A DNA stretch of 34,650 nucleotides from a virus: the IMG/VR virus record IMGVR_UViG_3300037558_003017, positions 1 through 34,650 of that record; one strand, 5' to 3'. The notes beneath the pieces are model-generated. The model was not told the DNA's origin and searched no databases. It saw nothing but the letters and a program-made list of their open reading frames with translations. Position numbers and translations under genes: made by a program. Each line of letters opens with the position of its first letter. Position 1 is the first letter of the stretch. This document shows positions 1-8,748 of this stretch, piece after piece.

Positions 1-504
1 TCAAGGCGGCGCCATCCTGTTCTCTCGGATAAATGCCTGTGCCGCGCGGGCGGCGCCGGCGGCCTCCTCGGCCTGGCCGATCAGCGCGCGAACAGCGCTG
101 TCCAGCTCTGGAGAAAGTAACCCGCTGGCGGCACCGGCTGCATTGCCGCCGCTGGTGCCACTGGCTTGGGCGCGTCCGGGAGTGCCACCGTCGCACCAGG
201 CTGCGCCGAGGCGCAGCCGCTCAGAATTGCGCAGATCAGCGCGCACTTTTGCCATTTCATCATCGTGACCTTTCTCGATCTGGGCCGACTTGAGCGCCTG
301 CTCGGCACCGATGGCCCGGTTTTGTTCGCGCCGCAGCTCCAGCGCGGCCTCAGCGGCGGCTGCCTGCTGCTTCACCTGCGCGTCCCACTTCGCCTGCACG
401 CGGCCGGCACCGTGAATCTCGCAGCCAAGGCACAGCGCCACCAAGGCCAGGATCCAGTAGCACCAGGACGGGACGATGCGCAGCATGCTGAGGACGGCCA
501 TCAT
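1..504 (-). CDS. Rz: Rz-like i-spanin (inner-membrane lysis protein)
   Basis: 167 aa. Residues about 12-29 form one hydrophobic N-terminal segment, followed by a long Ala/Glu/Gln/Arg-rich stretch (about 38-100) that looks coiled-coil, the arrangement of lambda Rz. The i-spanin is anchored in the inner membrane and pairs with Rz1 in the outer membrane to fuse the two after endolysin has cut the wall. The gene starts 4 bp inside the endolysin gene (ATGA overlap at 501-504), so translation is probably coupled. A second small gene with a lipobox is embedded in another frame (81-263), which strongly supports the Rz/Rz1 call. The window ends at its stop codon. Sequence identity to lambda Rz is not obvious; the call rests on architecture and position. 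Confidence 0.85.
   Translation of the reverse strand: MMAVLSMLRIVPSWCYWILALVALCLGCEIHGAGRVQAKWDAQVKQQAAAAEAALELRREQNRAIGAEQALKSAQIEKGHDDEMAKVRADLRNSERLRLGAAWCDGGTPGRAQASGTSGGNAAGAASGLLSPELDSAVRALIGQAEEAAGAARAAQAFIRENRMAPP
81..263 (-). CDS. Rz1: Rz1-like o-spanin lipoprotein, embedded in Rz
   Basis: 60 aa, wholly inside Rz in a different frame. The start is one of two tandem ATGs (263 or 260) preceded by an AGAAAGG ribosome site at about 268-275. Residues 8-16 are hydrophobic and end in LSGC with Cys17 as the lipidation site; the mature part is about 44 aa and proline-rich, as in Rz1 proteins. It would be lipidated, sent to the outer membrane and bind the periplasmic end of Rz. A longer in-frame ORF begins at 308, but the lipobox would then be too far from the N-terminus and there is no ribosome site there. 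Confidence 0.85.
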   Translation of the reverse strand: MMKWQKCALICAILSGCASAQPGATVALPDAPKPVAPAAAMQPVPPAGYFLQSWTALFAR

Positions 505-1154
505 GACAGCACCTGCTTCGCGTTCTTGTACAGCGCCAGGCGCTTGGCGTAGTCCATCGAATCACCTACGGCTGCAGTTTTCCGCCCGATGTTGATGATG
601 TCGCACACCCCGTCGAAGTCGCCGGCGTCGGCATACTCGCTCAAGTCGTTGGCATGCCAGTAGTACGCGGCGGCCCGCGCGGCGCCGTCCGGCTGCTCCA
701 GCAGTTCAGGGTGCACAGCACAGTCAATGCCGAGGGCCATCATCAGGGCCACGTAATTCGTCTTGCCGGTGGTCTGCAGCAGGCCCCGGCCGCGATACAA
801 GAATCCTTCCCCGCTGGCCTCGTCGCCGTTGCCCATCCGGTTGCAGTAGACCGCGTTGCCCATGTGCTCGGGATTTCCGGCCAGCTCGGCCGCGCGCGGC
901 ACCAGCGAGCGCCAGCGCGAACCTGCCGGCGAGGCATTCCCGATCTGGCGAATCCGGTCGGCGCTATAGTTCAGGTTTTCCACCAGGGTGGAGAGCTGGC
1001 CGGACTCGGCGCCGACGTTGGCCAGGAACATGCCCTGGCGCTGGGCGGTATCGATGCCGAACTCTCGCATCGCGGCGTTCAGCGGCCCCAGAAAAGACGA
1101 TGCCCGCATCGAGGCGGGCATGATCTGGCGCAGCTGGTCTATTGTGAGGTCCAT
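501..1154 (-). CDS. Endolysin, glycoside hydrolase family 19
   Basis: 217 aa. Start at 1154 chosen because GAAAGGA lies just upstream and the protein then begins at the usual N-terminus of this family; the reading frame stays open to 1370 but has no sign of coding there. Glu50 in the AESG motif is the expected catalytic acid of family 19 chitinase/lysozyme-like endolysins, followed by ENLNYSA and the GRGLLQTTGKTNY substrate-groove motif near residues 118-130. It cleaves glycosidic bonds in peptidoglycan. There is no signal peptide or membrane segment, so release should depend on the holin encoded just upstream, whose gene overlaps this one by 16 bp. Confidence 0.93.
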   Translation of the reverse strand: MDLTIDQLRQIMPASMRASSFLGPLNAAMREFGIDTAQRQGMFLANVGAESGQLSTLVENLNYSADRIRQIGNASPAGSRWRSLVPRAAELAGNPEHMGNAVYCNRMGNGDEASGEGFLYRGRGLLQTTGKTNYVALMMALGIDCAVHPELLEQPDGAARAAAYYWHANDLSEYADAGDFDGVCDIINIGRKTAAVGDSMDYAKRLALYKNAKQVLS

Positions 1155-1432
1155 GGAATTCGTCCTTTCAATCGGTCGCGCGTGACGACGTACAGCCAGG
1201 GAACAGCGTAGAGGCCGGCAAAGCCGACATTCAGCACCACAAGCTCTGGTGCTGTGATGTGACCGAACAGCGGGCCCAGCAGGATGCCGCTCTCGCCGGC
1301 GGCCACCAATGAAATAAAAAGCCGATCCAGATGGTGCTCGGCACCGGCGGTCATCTCGTTGAGAGCACACACGGCGCGCGCCAGCATTAGGCCGGCGGCG
1401 ATCAGGTTGATGATCATCAGGTAGTTGTTCAT
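1139..1432 (-). CDS. Small membrane protein, holin or antiholin
   Basis: 97 aa with two or three hydrophobic segments (about 3-24, 36-56 and 62-84) and a charged C-terminus (RDRLKGR). It lies between another holin-like gene, overlapping it by 4 bp (ATGA), and the endolysin. A small multi-span protein here fits a holin that times lysis, or its antiholin partner. The sequence cannot show which of the two tandem membrane proteins is the pore former. Confidence 0.7.
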   Translation of the reverse strand: MNNYLMIINLIAAGLMLARAVCALNEMTAGAEHHLDRLFISLVAAGESGILLGPLFGHITAPELVVLNVGFAGLYAVPWLYVVTRDRLKGRIPWTSQ

Positions 1433-1824
1433 TGGGAGGCTCCTGGTTGCGGATTACCCCCTCCGAATCGACTTTGCAGCTGCTGCAGCGCCAGTGGCAC
1501 CAAGGTCTGCGAACACACCCCGATGGCGAAAGCGCTGAAGAAGCGCATTTGTTCTGGAATCTTGGCCGTCCATTCGAAATAGGACGACTGCGCCGCCCAG
1601 GCCATCGCCACCGGGCCGCCGTAGGCCGCCACCAAGGCGCTGGTAATCAGCGTGATGGCCATGCGCAGCAGCGGCGTCTGCCGCGTGAACGAGAGCGCTA
1701 CGCAGCCCCCGAAGATTCCGGCCAGCAGCAGGTCATACTGCAGGCCAAGAAAAGCACCTGTCAGAGTCACTGTGCCGATTGAGACGGCATACCCTGCCGC
1801 CGCGCTGGTTGTTGGTTCTGGCAT
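1429..1824 (-). CDS. Phage holin family protein
   Basis: 131 aa. Hydrophobic segments at about 12-30, 33-47, 55-75 and 92-115 give a small multi-span protein with a hydrophilic Gly/Pro/Gln tail. AGGGGAA upstream of the ATG is a good ribosome site. It is the first gene of the lysis cassette and is followed with a 4-bp overlap by a second small membrane protein. The family resemblance is to holins of Burkholderiales phages; forming the membrane lesion that lets endolysin out is the expected role. Pore and antiholin roles could be swapped with the next gene. Confidence 0.72.
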   Translation of the reverse strand: MPEPTTSAAAGYAVSIGTVTLTGAFLGLQYDLLLAGIFGGCVALSFTRQTPLLRMAITLITSALVAAYGGPVAMAWAAQSSYFEWTAKIPEQMRFFSAFAIGVCSQTLVPLALQQLQSRFGGGNPQPGASQ

Positions 1825-1897
1825 TGATTCCCCTGAGAAAGATTAAAAACCCAAAATTCGCCGGTCTATGCTTTTTTACTGACCGTAGAAACTATTA

Positions 1898-1918
1898 GGG
1901 CCACCTATTCGGTGGCCC
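1898..1918 (-). terminator. Hairpin at the end of the tail-fibre block
   Basis: A perfect 8-bp stem (GGGCCACC/GGTGGCCC) with a 5-nt loop spans the stop codon of the fibre-assembly gene. The - strand tract after it (TAATAGTTTC) is only weakly U-rich, so it may be a weak terminator or a 3'-protecting structure separating tail from lysis genes. Confidence 0.45.
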
Positions 1919-2444
1919 CTGCTGGCTCGTCCTGTGCAGAATTCGGTGGTGCCGATGCTGCAGTCGGCAGCTGGTCGGGCGTCTCCGGCCAGGCCACGGT
2001 CTCGGGGTAGCCCTCCTGAGTAGCGATGCGCCCCAAAATCACTCGATACTGCTTCCACCGCACCAGCAGTGCCTGCTCTGATTCGGTGGCCACGCCGAGG
2101 TCAAAGGCGTCCTGCAGAGGGGCGATTCGCAAGCCGGCCACCTGCAGCAGCATGTCTCGCTTCAATTCCGCGGAGGCAGCAAGTTCAGCCGGCGAGGATT
2201 CGCCGAGGGCCGGTGTCGGCTCAACGCTGCCCGAGGGGAGATCGACGTATTCCCATTCCTGAGCGTCCAGGTCAATCACCTGGTACTTGCCCTCGACATC
2301 AGGGCCAGGCTTCGCGTCGGTCGCATTTCCTGGGAACAGCCAATTGCCCTCGACGAGTGGGTCCGGGTCTGCATAGCAGGGCTCGGCGGTTCGGATCAGC
2401 GCGCGAGTGATCGGGTGGAAGTTCCAAAATTCGGGTGCGTTCAT
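1905..2444 (-). CDS. Tail fibre assembly protein (Tfa/Caudo_TAP type)
   Basis: 179 aa from the ATG at 2444, chosen because AAGG lies 6 nt upstream; ATGs at 2450 and 2468 are less well placed. The N-terminal part carries the collar-like EGKYQVIDLDAQEW region and the C-terminal part contains LLVRWKQYRVILGRI, the typical helix of tail-fibre assembly chaperones. Such proteins help the fibre trimerise and may stay on its tip. It sits directly after the collar-domain fibre gene. The last 25 residues are low-complexity Pro/Ala/Glu. Confidence 0.8.
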   Translation of the reverse strand: MNAPEFWNFHPITRALIRTAEPCYADPDPLVEGNWLFPGNATDAKPGPDVEGKYQVIDLDAQEWEYVDLPSGSVEPTPALGESSPAELAASAELKRDMLLQVAGLRIAPLQDAFDLGVATESEQALLVRWKQYRVILGRIATQEGYPETVAWPETPDQLPTAASAPPNSAQDEPAGATE

Positions 2445-2452
2445 GGCCATCC

Positions 2453-3175
2453 TTAGTATTTGATGCAAATAAGCGCCGCGAGGTTTCGAGTCAAGTTCTC
2501 CGCCCCACCAGTGGCATTCACCGTGATGGCGTGGCTGTGCGTTCCAGCAGCGGTCGTCTCTGTGTACTGGTCAATTTCACGCGGCTGGTTTTGGCTTCCA
2601 ATACCAAAGCCGGAACCAGCTAAGCGACCGGTATTCGCCTGGTGAGTGTGATTTCCGTCGACCTGCGCAGATGCAGTGTGACTGTGCAACAGGAGCGCAC
2701 CAGCCTGCCAACTCCACAAAGACCGCGAACTGTCTATCCCTCGACCATCATCCCACCCACGCATATACTCAGCCCGAGCATCGGGAAGAACGATATAGGC
2801 GCCTACAGTGCTGCGACTGCCGGAGGGATTGGCGGGGTTGGTGCACCGATAGCCCCATGCTGCGGTGGCATTCGCGGCATCGCCGCAGTAGATAGCTGTG
2901 GAGAGGTCGACGTAGGGGTCGGAGGGCACTACCGCGCCGTTTGCCTTGAGCCAACCCGTGGGCGCAAACTTCGTGAAGAACATCCCTCCCATACCAGGCG
3001 GGATAATGGTATTGATAACGCCCAAAACGCTTCTCGCCCCCGCTTTATCGTCACTATCCTCGCCGAGCAGGCCAGCGAGGTAATCTCGAAGCGCACCAAG
3101 CGCGATACGCATTTCGGCAGTCGTCGTAGCCGGCGACTTGGTGCCATTAAACAACTCTTTACTTGGAAGTAACAT
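2453..3175 (-). CDS. Tail fibre protein with tail-collar domain
   Basis: 240 aa from the ATG at 3175, which has GAGGAG 6-7 nt upstream; an ATG-free extension to 3187 is unlikely. The middle has the tail-collar signature (PTGWLKANGAVV, then DLSTAIYCGD), a His-rich stretch (HSHTASAQVDGNHTHQ) and the terminal ENLTRNLAALICIKY that closes many collar-domain fibres. The HxH repeats are typical of metal-binding fibre tips. It should form the distal receptor-binding part attached to J, and its immediate neighbour is the assembly protein. Confidence 0.85.
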   Translation of the reverse strand: MLLPSKELFNGTKSPATTTAEMRIALGALRDYLAGLLGEDSDDKAGARSVLGVINTIIPPGMGGMFFTKFAPTGWLKANGAVVPSDPYVDLSTAIYCGDAANATAAWGYRCTNPANPSGSRSTVGAYIVLPDARAEYMRGWDDGRGIDSSRSLWSWQAGALLLHSHTASAQVDGNHTHQANTGRLAGSGFGIGSQNQPREIDQYTETTAAGTHSHAITVNATGGAENLTRNLAALICIKY

Positions 3176-3183
3176 AATTCTCC

Positions 3184-6100
3184 TCAATATCCTTGGATTC
3201 GGGCGTCCAACGAGCCGATAACGGCACGGCCATCGGCGTCAAAACACTGCACTAGAGGACCCAACGTGGGGCTCTTATCGACATAGCGAGCGATCAGCGC
3301 AGTTCCTCCGTCAGCTTGCAAGGTGAGCTGCACATTCTTGATGACTAGGTATTTCTGGGTGATAGGCAGCCGTATACCAGCCGGGGGAACTACGACATCA
3401 TCGAACGACTCCTCAATATCCGGCACATCGATGACAGCCTTGCAGGCGCTGATTACGCCCTGCTCCGGTCCCGCATCAACGATAAACCGGAGCTGGTACT
3501 GAATTAACTGCGCCGAAAGCGAGCCAGGCCATGGCTGATATCCTGACAATGGCGTGAAGAACTCCGTATCGTCTGAGCCGAAGAAGGTATTGCCATCCGG
3601 CGCGAAGAACGGGTCACCTCCACCCGACCGATATTCAATCGTCCGGACGCCACCCTGGAAATCGACGTCCAAGGTCATCGTCAAGCCCATCGCAATCACC
3701 GATGGCGTAAAGATCGGTGTCTCGTACACCATGCGCTTGTAGTTATCGGTGAAGAACTCGCGACCCTCATCCAACGGCCAATAGTCCGCCAAGTCGTTCC
3801 CCCAGAACGCCTGCGAGCCTTCAGCCCGCAGATCGCCATCCACGGCAATTCCACCAGACACGTTGCCGGGATAACCATCGCCGTGAAAATCAAACTCCTC
3901 CACGACGTTGGCCACCAAGGCGTCCCCTATCTCGGTCATGATGTAGGTAGGCGCATTGGACTGCAGTCCGGCCTTGTTCTCGGCCTTGACCATGAGTGTC
4001 AGCGCCCCCTGCGGGCGAGAGAGGATCTGATAAGGACTGCTCTGTACAACGCCGCTGACGAGTTCGCTGGCATCGCCCCAGCTGCGATTCGAGCCGTAGT
4101 GGTATCGCAGGCGATAGCCAGCCAGCTCTGCATCAGGAACAGCTCCCCACGAGAGGACATCGCCATTGATCGAGAACCAAGGAACATCAGGTGGCGAGCC
4201 CTGATTACCCGCAAAGGGCACCACGGCACTACTCACCTGGGTTGACGCGATCTCGATGCTGTTGAAGGCCCGGACTCTCGCCTCATAGGCCCCGCCATAG
4301 ATTCCGGGCACCTCGATGTTGAGCGAACCAGTACGCGGCAACGACGTCCAGTCGCCGCTATCCCGCCGCCACTCGACCTGGTACTGACTTGCCCGAGGCG
4401 CGGCATCCCACGCAATCACAAGCGTTGTTACCAGGGCGCGATTTATCGAGGCGGTATAGCTCGACAGCCTGACGTTGGTTGGTGGAGGCTGGAACCGCAT
4501 TGGCACCACGCTTGTGGGACGGTCGCCAATCACGGTCCCCTGCTCCACATAATCAAATTTCCCCGGCTCGTGCTGAAGGGCAGTGATCTCGAAAATGAGG
4601 CCATCTTTCTGCGTCACCGACATCACTTTGTAGGTCGGCGCGACCAGGTCAACACTGCCGACATACCAGATAGACTGCGGCTCCGGTGCAACCGAGAATG
4701 CTTGTGTGACGGTCACATCATCCCCATCCACCGACTCCACCAAGCGGTCTTCTGAGATCGCTGTCGGCAGAATGACCGTGAACGTATCGCCGGCCGCCAC
4801 TGTCGGCGCCTTGTCCAACGTGATCGTGCGCCCATTGACCGCTCGGATACGGCCACCGTTACGGCGCCCCATCTTCTTGGGATCGGCGACCCGGACAATC
4901 TGGCCAGGCGCAGCAATCGCCCCTTCCATGCCCACCTGGAAGGTGATGGTTTCAGTCTCCAGACGTGACGTGGCGAGCGCCCACCGCCCCGCCCGCTGGG
5001 CTTGTCCTTGGGAGGTGCAGCCAAATGCAGTCAACTCCAACGGGCGGTAGCCATAGCGCTCGATGCCAATGGAATCTTCGACGTACTCATTTTTCGCGCG
5101 ATAGAAGTCAGCCGGATCATTCCAGCTCACCAGCGCCGTGGTGTAGCGAGTACGACGACTGCTCCCCACTCGTGTGAATTTGCCGTCGACCACGTTGGCA
5201 GCGGTATACACATACATCGGCTCGCCGGGCATATCGGCCGAGGTCATCATCTTGCCGCCACCCCAGTACACGATGCCACGGAAGATCGACGCCAGATCTT
5301 GCAGCACTCGATATGCCGCAGCCTCCTTCTGGATGTAGACGTTGCAGGCAAAGCGCGGCTCATAGCCGCCCTTCCCGTCAGGCACGAGCTCGTCGCAGTA
5401 TCGCGCGATGCGATATAACTCCCACTTGTCGATCTGCGAAGCGTCTACCCGCTTGCCTGCGCCGTACCGCTTGTGCAACACCAGGTCGTAGTAGATCCAG
5501 ACGGGATTATCGGTCCAGGCTGGCTTGAAGGTGCCGTCCCAGATTCCCGAGTAGGTCCGAGTGTCCGGATCATAGTTCGATGGCACCTGGATGATCCGCA
5601 GCTTCATCAAGTATGACCGCGATGGGACGCTCTGGAACTGCGAGGCGTCCACCATCAATGCCATCAACGCCGACATCGGATACCGCAGCTTCGCGTCGAT
5701 CAACTCGGTGTACGACTCGATCATTGTGATATCGACGATGCGCGCACTATTGGCGTTCGGAGTAAGGCGACGCACGCGCACGCGCCAGCCGGATACTGTC
5801 GCGCGCGGCAGATTGAATCGATGGCTCCGGCTGTACTTGCTCGTGGTCTTTCCATCGAAAGCAGAACTAACCACCACCTGGAACGGACCGCCGTCAGTCG
5901 AGAGCTCAATCACATATTCGACCCTGTATCCCTTGACGTCGCCGTTCGAGTTGTCGGTCTGACTGAGCCCCGAGACCGATAAGCGAACCCGCAGACCCGA
6001 CAATTGCAGGTTGGTGACGCCGCGAGTCCAGGGCGTATCGGAGCGCAGCTCACTGGAAGCCGCCAGCTCGTTGGCAACCTCCGGAAAGCCGGGAATGTAA

Positions 6101-6354
6101 GACTGATCTTGTGTGCCGGGCCGGAACTGCCATTGGAAGCCGGAGAAGTTGTAGGAGCCATCCGCGTTCTGTAGCGGCGTTTCGTTGAGGTAGATCGACT
6201 GAGCACCGGCTACCAAGCCAACAATTGGGCCCTCGGAGATCAGGTCTACCACCTTGGCATATGAAATGCTCTTGAGACTGTCGGGCGCCTCGACGGCCGC
6301 GTGCCCTTGGTCACCACCTTTTCCACCACCACCAAATCCGACAAGACCTCTCAT
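3184..6354 (-). CDS. J: Tail tip / host-specificity protein, lambda J family
   Basis: 1056 aa, the usual size for J. The N-terminus has the glycine-rich start and DSLKSISYAKVVDLISEGPIVGLV typical of the family, split here as first the Gly-rich residues 1-20 and then the DLISEGPIVGL motif near 37-47. The body contains the LRIIQVPSNYDP and DNPVWIYYDLV regions, and a fibronectin type III-like segment lies at about 620-705. The C-terminal quarter is more divergent, as expected for the receptor-binding end. J forms the central tail tip and contacts the host receptor. It overlaps gene I by 4 bp. Confidence 0.95.
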   Translation of the reverse strand: MRGLVGFGGGGKGGDQGHAAVEAPDSLKSISYAKVVDLISEGPIVGLVAGAQSIYLNETPLQNADGSYNFSGFQWQFRPGTQDQSYIPGFPEVANELAASSELRSDTPWTRGVTNLQLSGLRVRLSVSGLSQTDNSNGDVKGYRVEYVIELSTDGGPFQVVVSSAFDGKTTSKYSRSHRFNLPRATVSGWRVRVRRLTPNANSARIVDITMIESYTELIDAKLRYPMSALMALMVDASQFQSVPSRSYLMKLRIIQVPSNYDPDTRTYSGIWDGTFKPAWTDNPVWIYYDLVLHKRYGAGKRVDASQIDKWELYRIARYCDELVPDGKGGYEPRFACNVYIQKEAAAYRVLQDLASIFRGIVYWGGGKMMTSADMPGEPMYVYTAANVVDGKFTRVGSSRRTRYTTALVSWNDPADFYRAKNEYVEDSIGIERYGYRPLELTAFGCTSQGQAQRAGRWALATSRLETETITFQVGMEGAIAAPGQIVRVADPKKMGRRNGGRIRAVNGRTITLDKAPTVAAGDTFTVILPTAISEDRLVESVDGDDVTVTQAFSVAPEPQSIWYVGSVDLVAPTYKVMSVTQKDGLIFEITALQHEPGKFDYVEQGTVIGDRPTSVVPMRFQPPPTNVRLSSYTASINRALVTTLVIAWDAAPRASQYQVEWRRDSGDWTSLPRTGSLNIEVPGIYGGAYEARVRAFNSIEIASTQVSSAVVPFAGNQGSPPDVPWFSINGDVLSWGAVPDAELAGYRLRYHYGSNRSWGDASELVSGVVQSSPYQILSRPQGALTLMVKAENKAGLQSNAPTYIMTEIGDALVANVVEEFDFHGDGYPGNVSGGIAVDGDLRAEGSQAFWGNDLADYWPLDEGREFFTDNYKRMVYETPIFTPSVIAMGLTMTLDVDFQGGVRTIEYRSGGGDPFFAPDGNTFFGSDDTEFFTPLSGYQPWPGSLSAQLIQYQLRFIVDAGPEQGVISACKAVIDVPDIEESFDDVVVPPAGIRLPITQKYLVIKNVQLTLQADGGTALIARYVDKSPTLGPLVQCFDADGRAVIGSLDARIQGY

Positions 6355-6938
6355 GCCTGATCCTCCGCAAAAATCCCGGCCGAGATAACGGCAGATCCCG
6401 CCATGATCGTTCCGTAGCCCAGCGGAACAGGATTCCCTTGGGCACTCGTGTTCACCGCCCCGTTGAAGTTGTAACTGGCCGTGTTGTCTGCCTGGTCCTG
6501 CGTGGAAGTGCCGCCTTTCTGCGGCACTAACATCTGCACGACACCGCCTGCCATCATGGCCAGGCCAAATTGCATGATGGGCACGCCAGATCCAGGGAAG
6601 AAGTAGTTGACGACTGCGCCCACGATCACAATGATTGCCCCGACAATGGTCTGGAGCGCTCCTGCCTGCTTACTGCCTTGCAGGATCGGCGCTATACGGA
6701 TGTCATCGCTCCCAGCGGGATAGGCCAATTGCTCCGCAGAGATATTGGATTTGCCAAGAAAGACCGAATAGACGACGCCTCGGGTGTGCGCAGTCATCAG
6801 CTCACGCTCGAATCCTGGGAGCAGAACGCACAGGGCCTTGACCGCCTCGCGGGCGCTCGACACAGCTAGGTGATGAACACGGCCAAATCTGCTGCCCAAG
6901 GCACCGTAAAGCCGGATTGTCTTTAAGCTTTCGTTCAT
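6351..6938 (-). CDS. I: Tail assembly protein, lambda I family
   Basis: 195 aa. The N-terminal 85 residues look like the ubiquitin-like fold of lambda I proteins (LYGALGSRFGR, then DDIRIAPIL); two hydrophobic Gly/Val-rich segments lie at about 93-113 and 120-137; the C-terminus has the PVPLGYGTIMAGS motif common to this family. It acts in assembly of the tail tip with J, L and K. The start has only a weak ribosome site and sits directly after an intrinsic terminator, so its output may be kept low. Confidence 0.88.
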   Translation of the reverse strand: MNESLKTIRLYGALGSRFGRVHHLAVSSAREAVKALCVLLPGFERELMTAHTRGVVYSVFLGKSNISAEQLAYPAGSDDIRIAPILQGSKQAGALQTIVGAIIVIVGAVVNYFFPGSGVPIMQFGLAMMAGGVVQMLVPQKGGTSTQDQADNTASYNFNGAVNTSAQGNPVPLGYGTIMAGSAVISAGIFAEDQA

Positions 6939-6946
6939 GTGAGACC

Positions 6947-6970
6947 AAAAAAATGCCGGCTTACGCCGGC
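6947..6970 (-). terminator. Intrinsic terminator between K and I
   Basis: On the - strand a GCCGGC-GTAA-GCCGGC hairpin is followed by A and then seven T. It overlaps the last base of the K stop codon and ends about 9 bp before the ATG of I. It is a textbook intrinsic terminator placed within the tail operon. Confidence 0.8.
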
Positions 6971-7710
6971 TAGGTTCCCCGGTAGCGAACTACCAGGCGA
7001 GTAACATCGCGCCAATAGCCCCCATAAATATCGTGCCTGGATGGCCTGCCATAAAGGTGGTGCAGGATCTTGCCATCGCCAACGTACACCGCTGCGTGGT
7101 TCACGACCTTGGCACGTACCTGCATCAAGAAGCAGTCACCCACTCGGAGATCTTCCAACTCGACGGGCTCGAATCCAGCCGAGCGGAAGTGCTTCATGTA
7201 GAGATCTTCGCCACTCCCGTCACCCCACCAGTTATCGCGGCGGACAAAATCAGGCAGAGTGACGCCGCGCTCCTGTTCAAACCAATCCCGCACGAGCGCG
7301 TAACAGTCGAGAACACCATGGTAGAACTCGCGGCCTTCCAACGGCGCCCTGTAGCCTGAGGGCGATAGCTTCTCAATCTCACCCGTCTCCACAGCCCCAT
7401 CAACTCCATCGACCCGCACGATGAACCAGGTGATACCCGATGCCTCACAACTGACCCGGTCAGCCTGCGTCGGCCGCGCCGGCATGTCCGGATGGGAATG
7501 CACCAGGGCGAGCAGCTCGCCTCGATCAGCAGCAGCGAAGTAATCGGCCTTGGCCATCACGAAGTGATCTCCCTGGCGCCCGCCAGCGGCCACGTTACGA
7601 CAGCGGAGATACACCTCGCACCCTCCTTCATTGATGACCAGGCCGCAGCACTCGCGTGGATATTCTGCGACCGCGTGCGCGCGGATCGCAGTTTCGATTT
7701 CAGGATTCAT
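6970..7710 (-). CDS. K: Tail tip protein, JAMM peptidase plus NlpC/P60 (lambda K family)
   Basis: 246 aa from the ATG at 7710; the frame is open to 7776 but that stretch lies inside gene L. The N-terminal half is a Mov34/JAMM domain: Glu20 in PRECCG, then His71-Ser-His73 with Asp84 eleven residues on, the exact HxHx10D zinc motif. The C-terminal half is NlpC/P60-like with Cys136 (LDCYAL), His205 (NHAAVYV) and a His-His at 217-218. The two-domain form matches lambda K, thought to act on peptidoglycan or in tip maturation during infection. No strong ribosome site is seen; coupling to L is likely. Confidence 0.92.
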   Translation of the reverse strand: MNPEIETAIRAHAVAEYPRECCGLVINEGGCEVYLRCRNVAAGGRQGDHFVMAKADYFAAADRGELLALVHSHPDMPARPTQADRVSCEASGITWFIVRVDGVDGAVETGEIEKLSPSGYRAPLEGREFYHGVLDCYALVRDWFEQERGVTLPDFVRRDNWWGDGSGEDLYMKHFRSAGFEPVELEDLRVGDCFLMQVRAKVVNHAAVYVGDGKILHHLYGRPSRHDIYGGYWRDVTRLVVRYRGT

Positions 7711-7711
7711 A

Positions 7712-8404
7712 TCAGTTTGCTCGTATGATGTCAGCGGCCGGAAACCCGCCATACGGCAGTTCCGAGTAGTCACCAAATCGACAGCGGCAAGAGGAAAGAC
7801 GCTTTCCGCAGCGGTCGAGGTTCGCGTCCGTTACCGGCTGATCCTTCGAATTGAAGAACGCAACACCAGTCCAGCCGCATTCGGCACTGCGATATTCCCA
7901 GGCACAGAGGTTGGCAATGATCCGCCGAGCAGGTAGCTGCAGGCCATCGAAGTCCAACGGACTGGAAAGCTCAAACTCGATCACCTCATTGGTTTCGGAG
8001 GTCTTCTGCTCGACGTACCAGATCTCCGGGGGGAATTCTTCGTCCGGATCCGCATCAGGATTCCCATCTGGGAAGTTCCGAGCATCGAGGTATTTCCCGA
8101 GCGTGGTGCACCTGGTGAGCTTGGCGCCTACGAAATCGTCCAGATAGAGGCAGGCGGCACCGATGGACCCGTCGATATTGGCCACCGTCAGCTTGGGCGT
8201 CGGTGGCTGGCCGTCACTGGTCTTTGCGAAGCCTTCCGCCTTGATGGGCCAGGCCGAGTATTCGTTCCCCTGCCACCAGATCGACCCATCCTGGGCGTAC
8301 CCATGGAACCGCAAGAAATCGCCGCTGATCGCTGTCGCATCCAGCTCGAATAGCTCCACCACCGCACCCAGCTCTAGCTTCTGGACGTCACTGCGGATAC
8401 TCAT
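7712..8404 (-). CDS. L: Minor tail protein L
   Basis: 230 aa. It has the N-terminal LELGAVVELFELDAT, the ISSPLDFDGLQLPARR-like central motif and a cysteine-rich C-terminus (Cys in LCAWEYRSAECGW, then RCGKRLSSCRCRFGD). In the lambda L family the C-terminal cysteines bind an iron-sulfur cluster, and enough cysteines are present here for that. L is part of the tail tip that nucleates tube assembly. It overlaps M by 4 bp (ATGA). Confidence 0.93.
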   Translation of the reverse strand: MSIRSDVQKLELGAVVELFELDATAISGDFLRFHGYAQDGSIWWQGNEYSAWPIKAEGFAKTSDGQPPTPKLTVANIDGSIGAACLYLDDFVGAKLTRCTTLGKYLDARNFPDGNPDADPDEEFPPEIWYVEQKTSETNEVIEFELSSPLDFDGLQLPARRIIANLCAWEYRSAECGWTGVAFFNSKDQPVTDANLDRCGKRLSSCRCRFGDYSELPYGGFPAADIIRAN

Positions 8405-8748
8405 GGTGTGTTTGCCTTCTTGAATGTCACAGTCACTGTCGATACTCCACCGCCGGCATCAGCGGTGGAGTATCCACCTTCGGTCACGCGAACCAGTACG
8501 CGACCTTTACGAGGGGCATTCCAGTAAAAGGCCTTGGCGGCTCCGCCGTTGCGATCCAGGAATTCTTCCACCTCTGCGACCAGATCTTCCGGGCCGGACA
8601 CGCTGATCGTCCAGGTGTCCTGAACAGGATTTAAGCCAGCCGCACCGACCTGCTCGTAACCGTCTCCGAGGCTGACCGTAAGCAAACTGAACTTTGCCTG
8701 CCGAGTTCGCGCCCCGGATTGCTGCCAGGTGAAGGTCTCAATCGTCAT
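8401..8748 (-). CDS. M: Minor tail protein M
   Basis: 115 aa. The sequence (LTVSLGDGYEQVGAAGLNP in the N-terminal third, FYWNAPRKGRVLVRV in the C-terminal half) is typical of the lambda M family of tip proteins. It lies between the tape measure (1-bp overlap) and L, as in lambda. M joins the tail-tip complex after H and before tube polymerisation. Confidence 0.93.
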   Translation of the reverse strand: MTIETFTWQQSGARTRQAKFSLLTVSLGDGYEQVGAAGLNPVQDTWTISVSGPEDLVAEVEEFLDRNGGAAKAFYWNAPRKGRVLVRVTEGGYSTADAGGGVSTVTVTFKKANTP

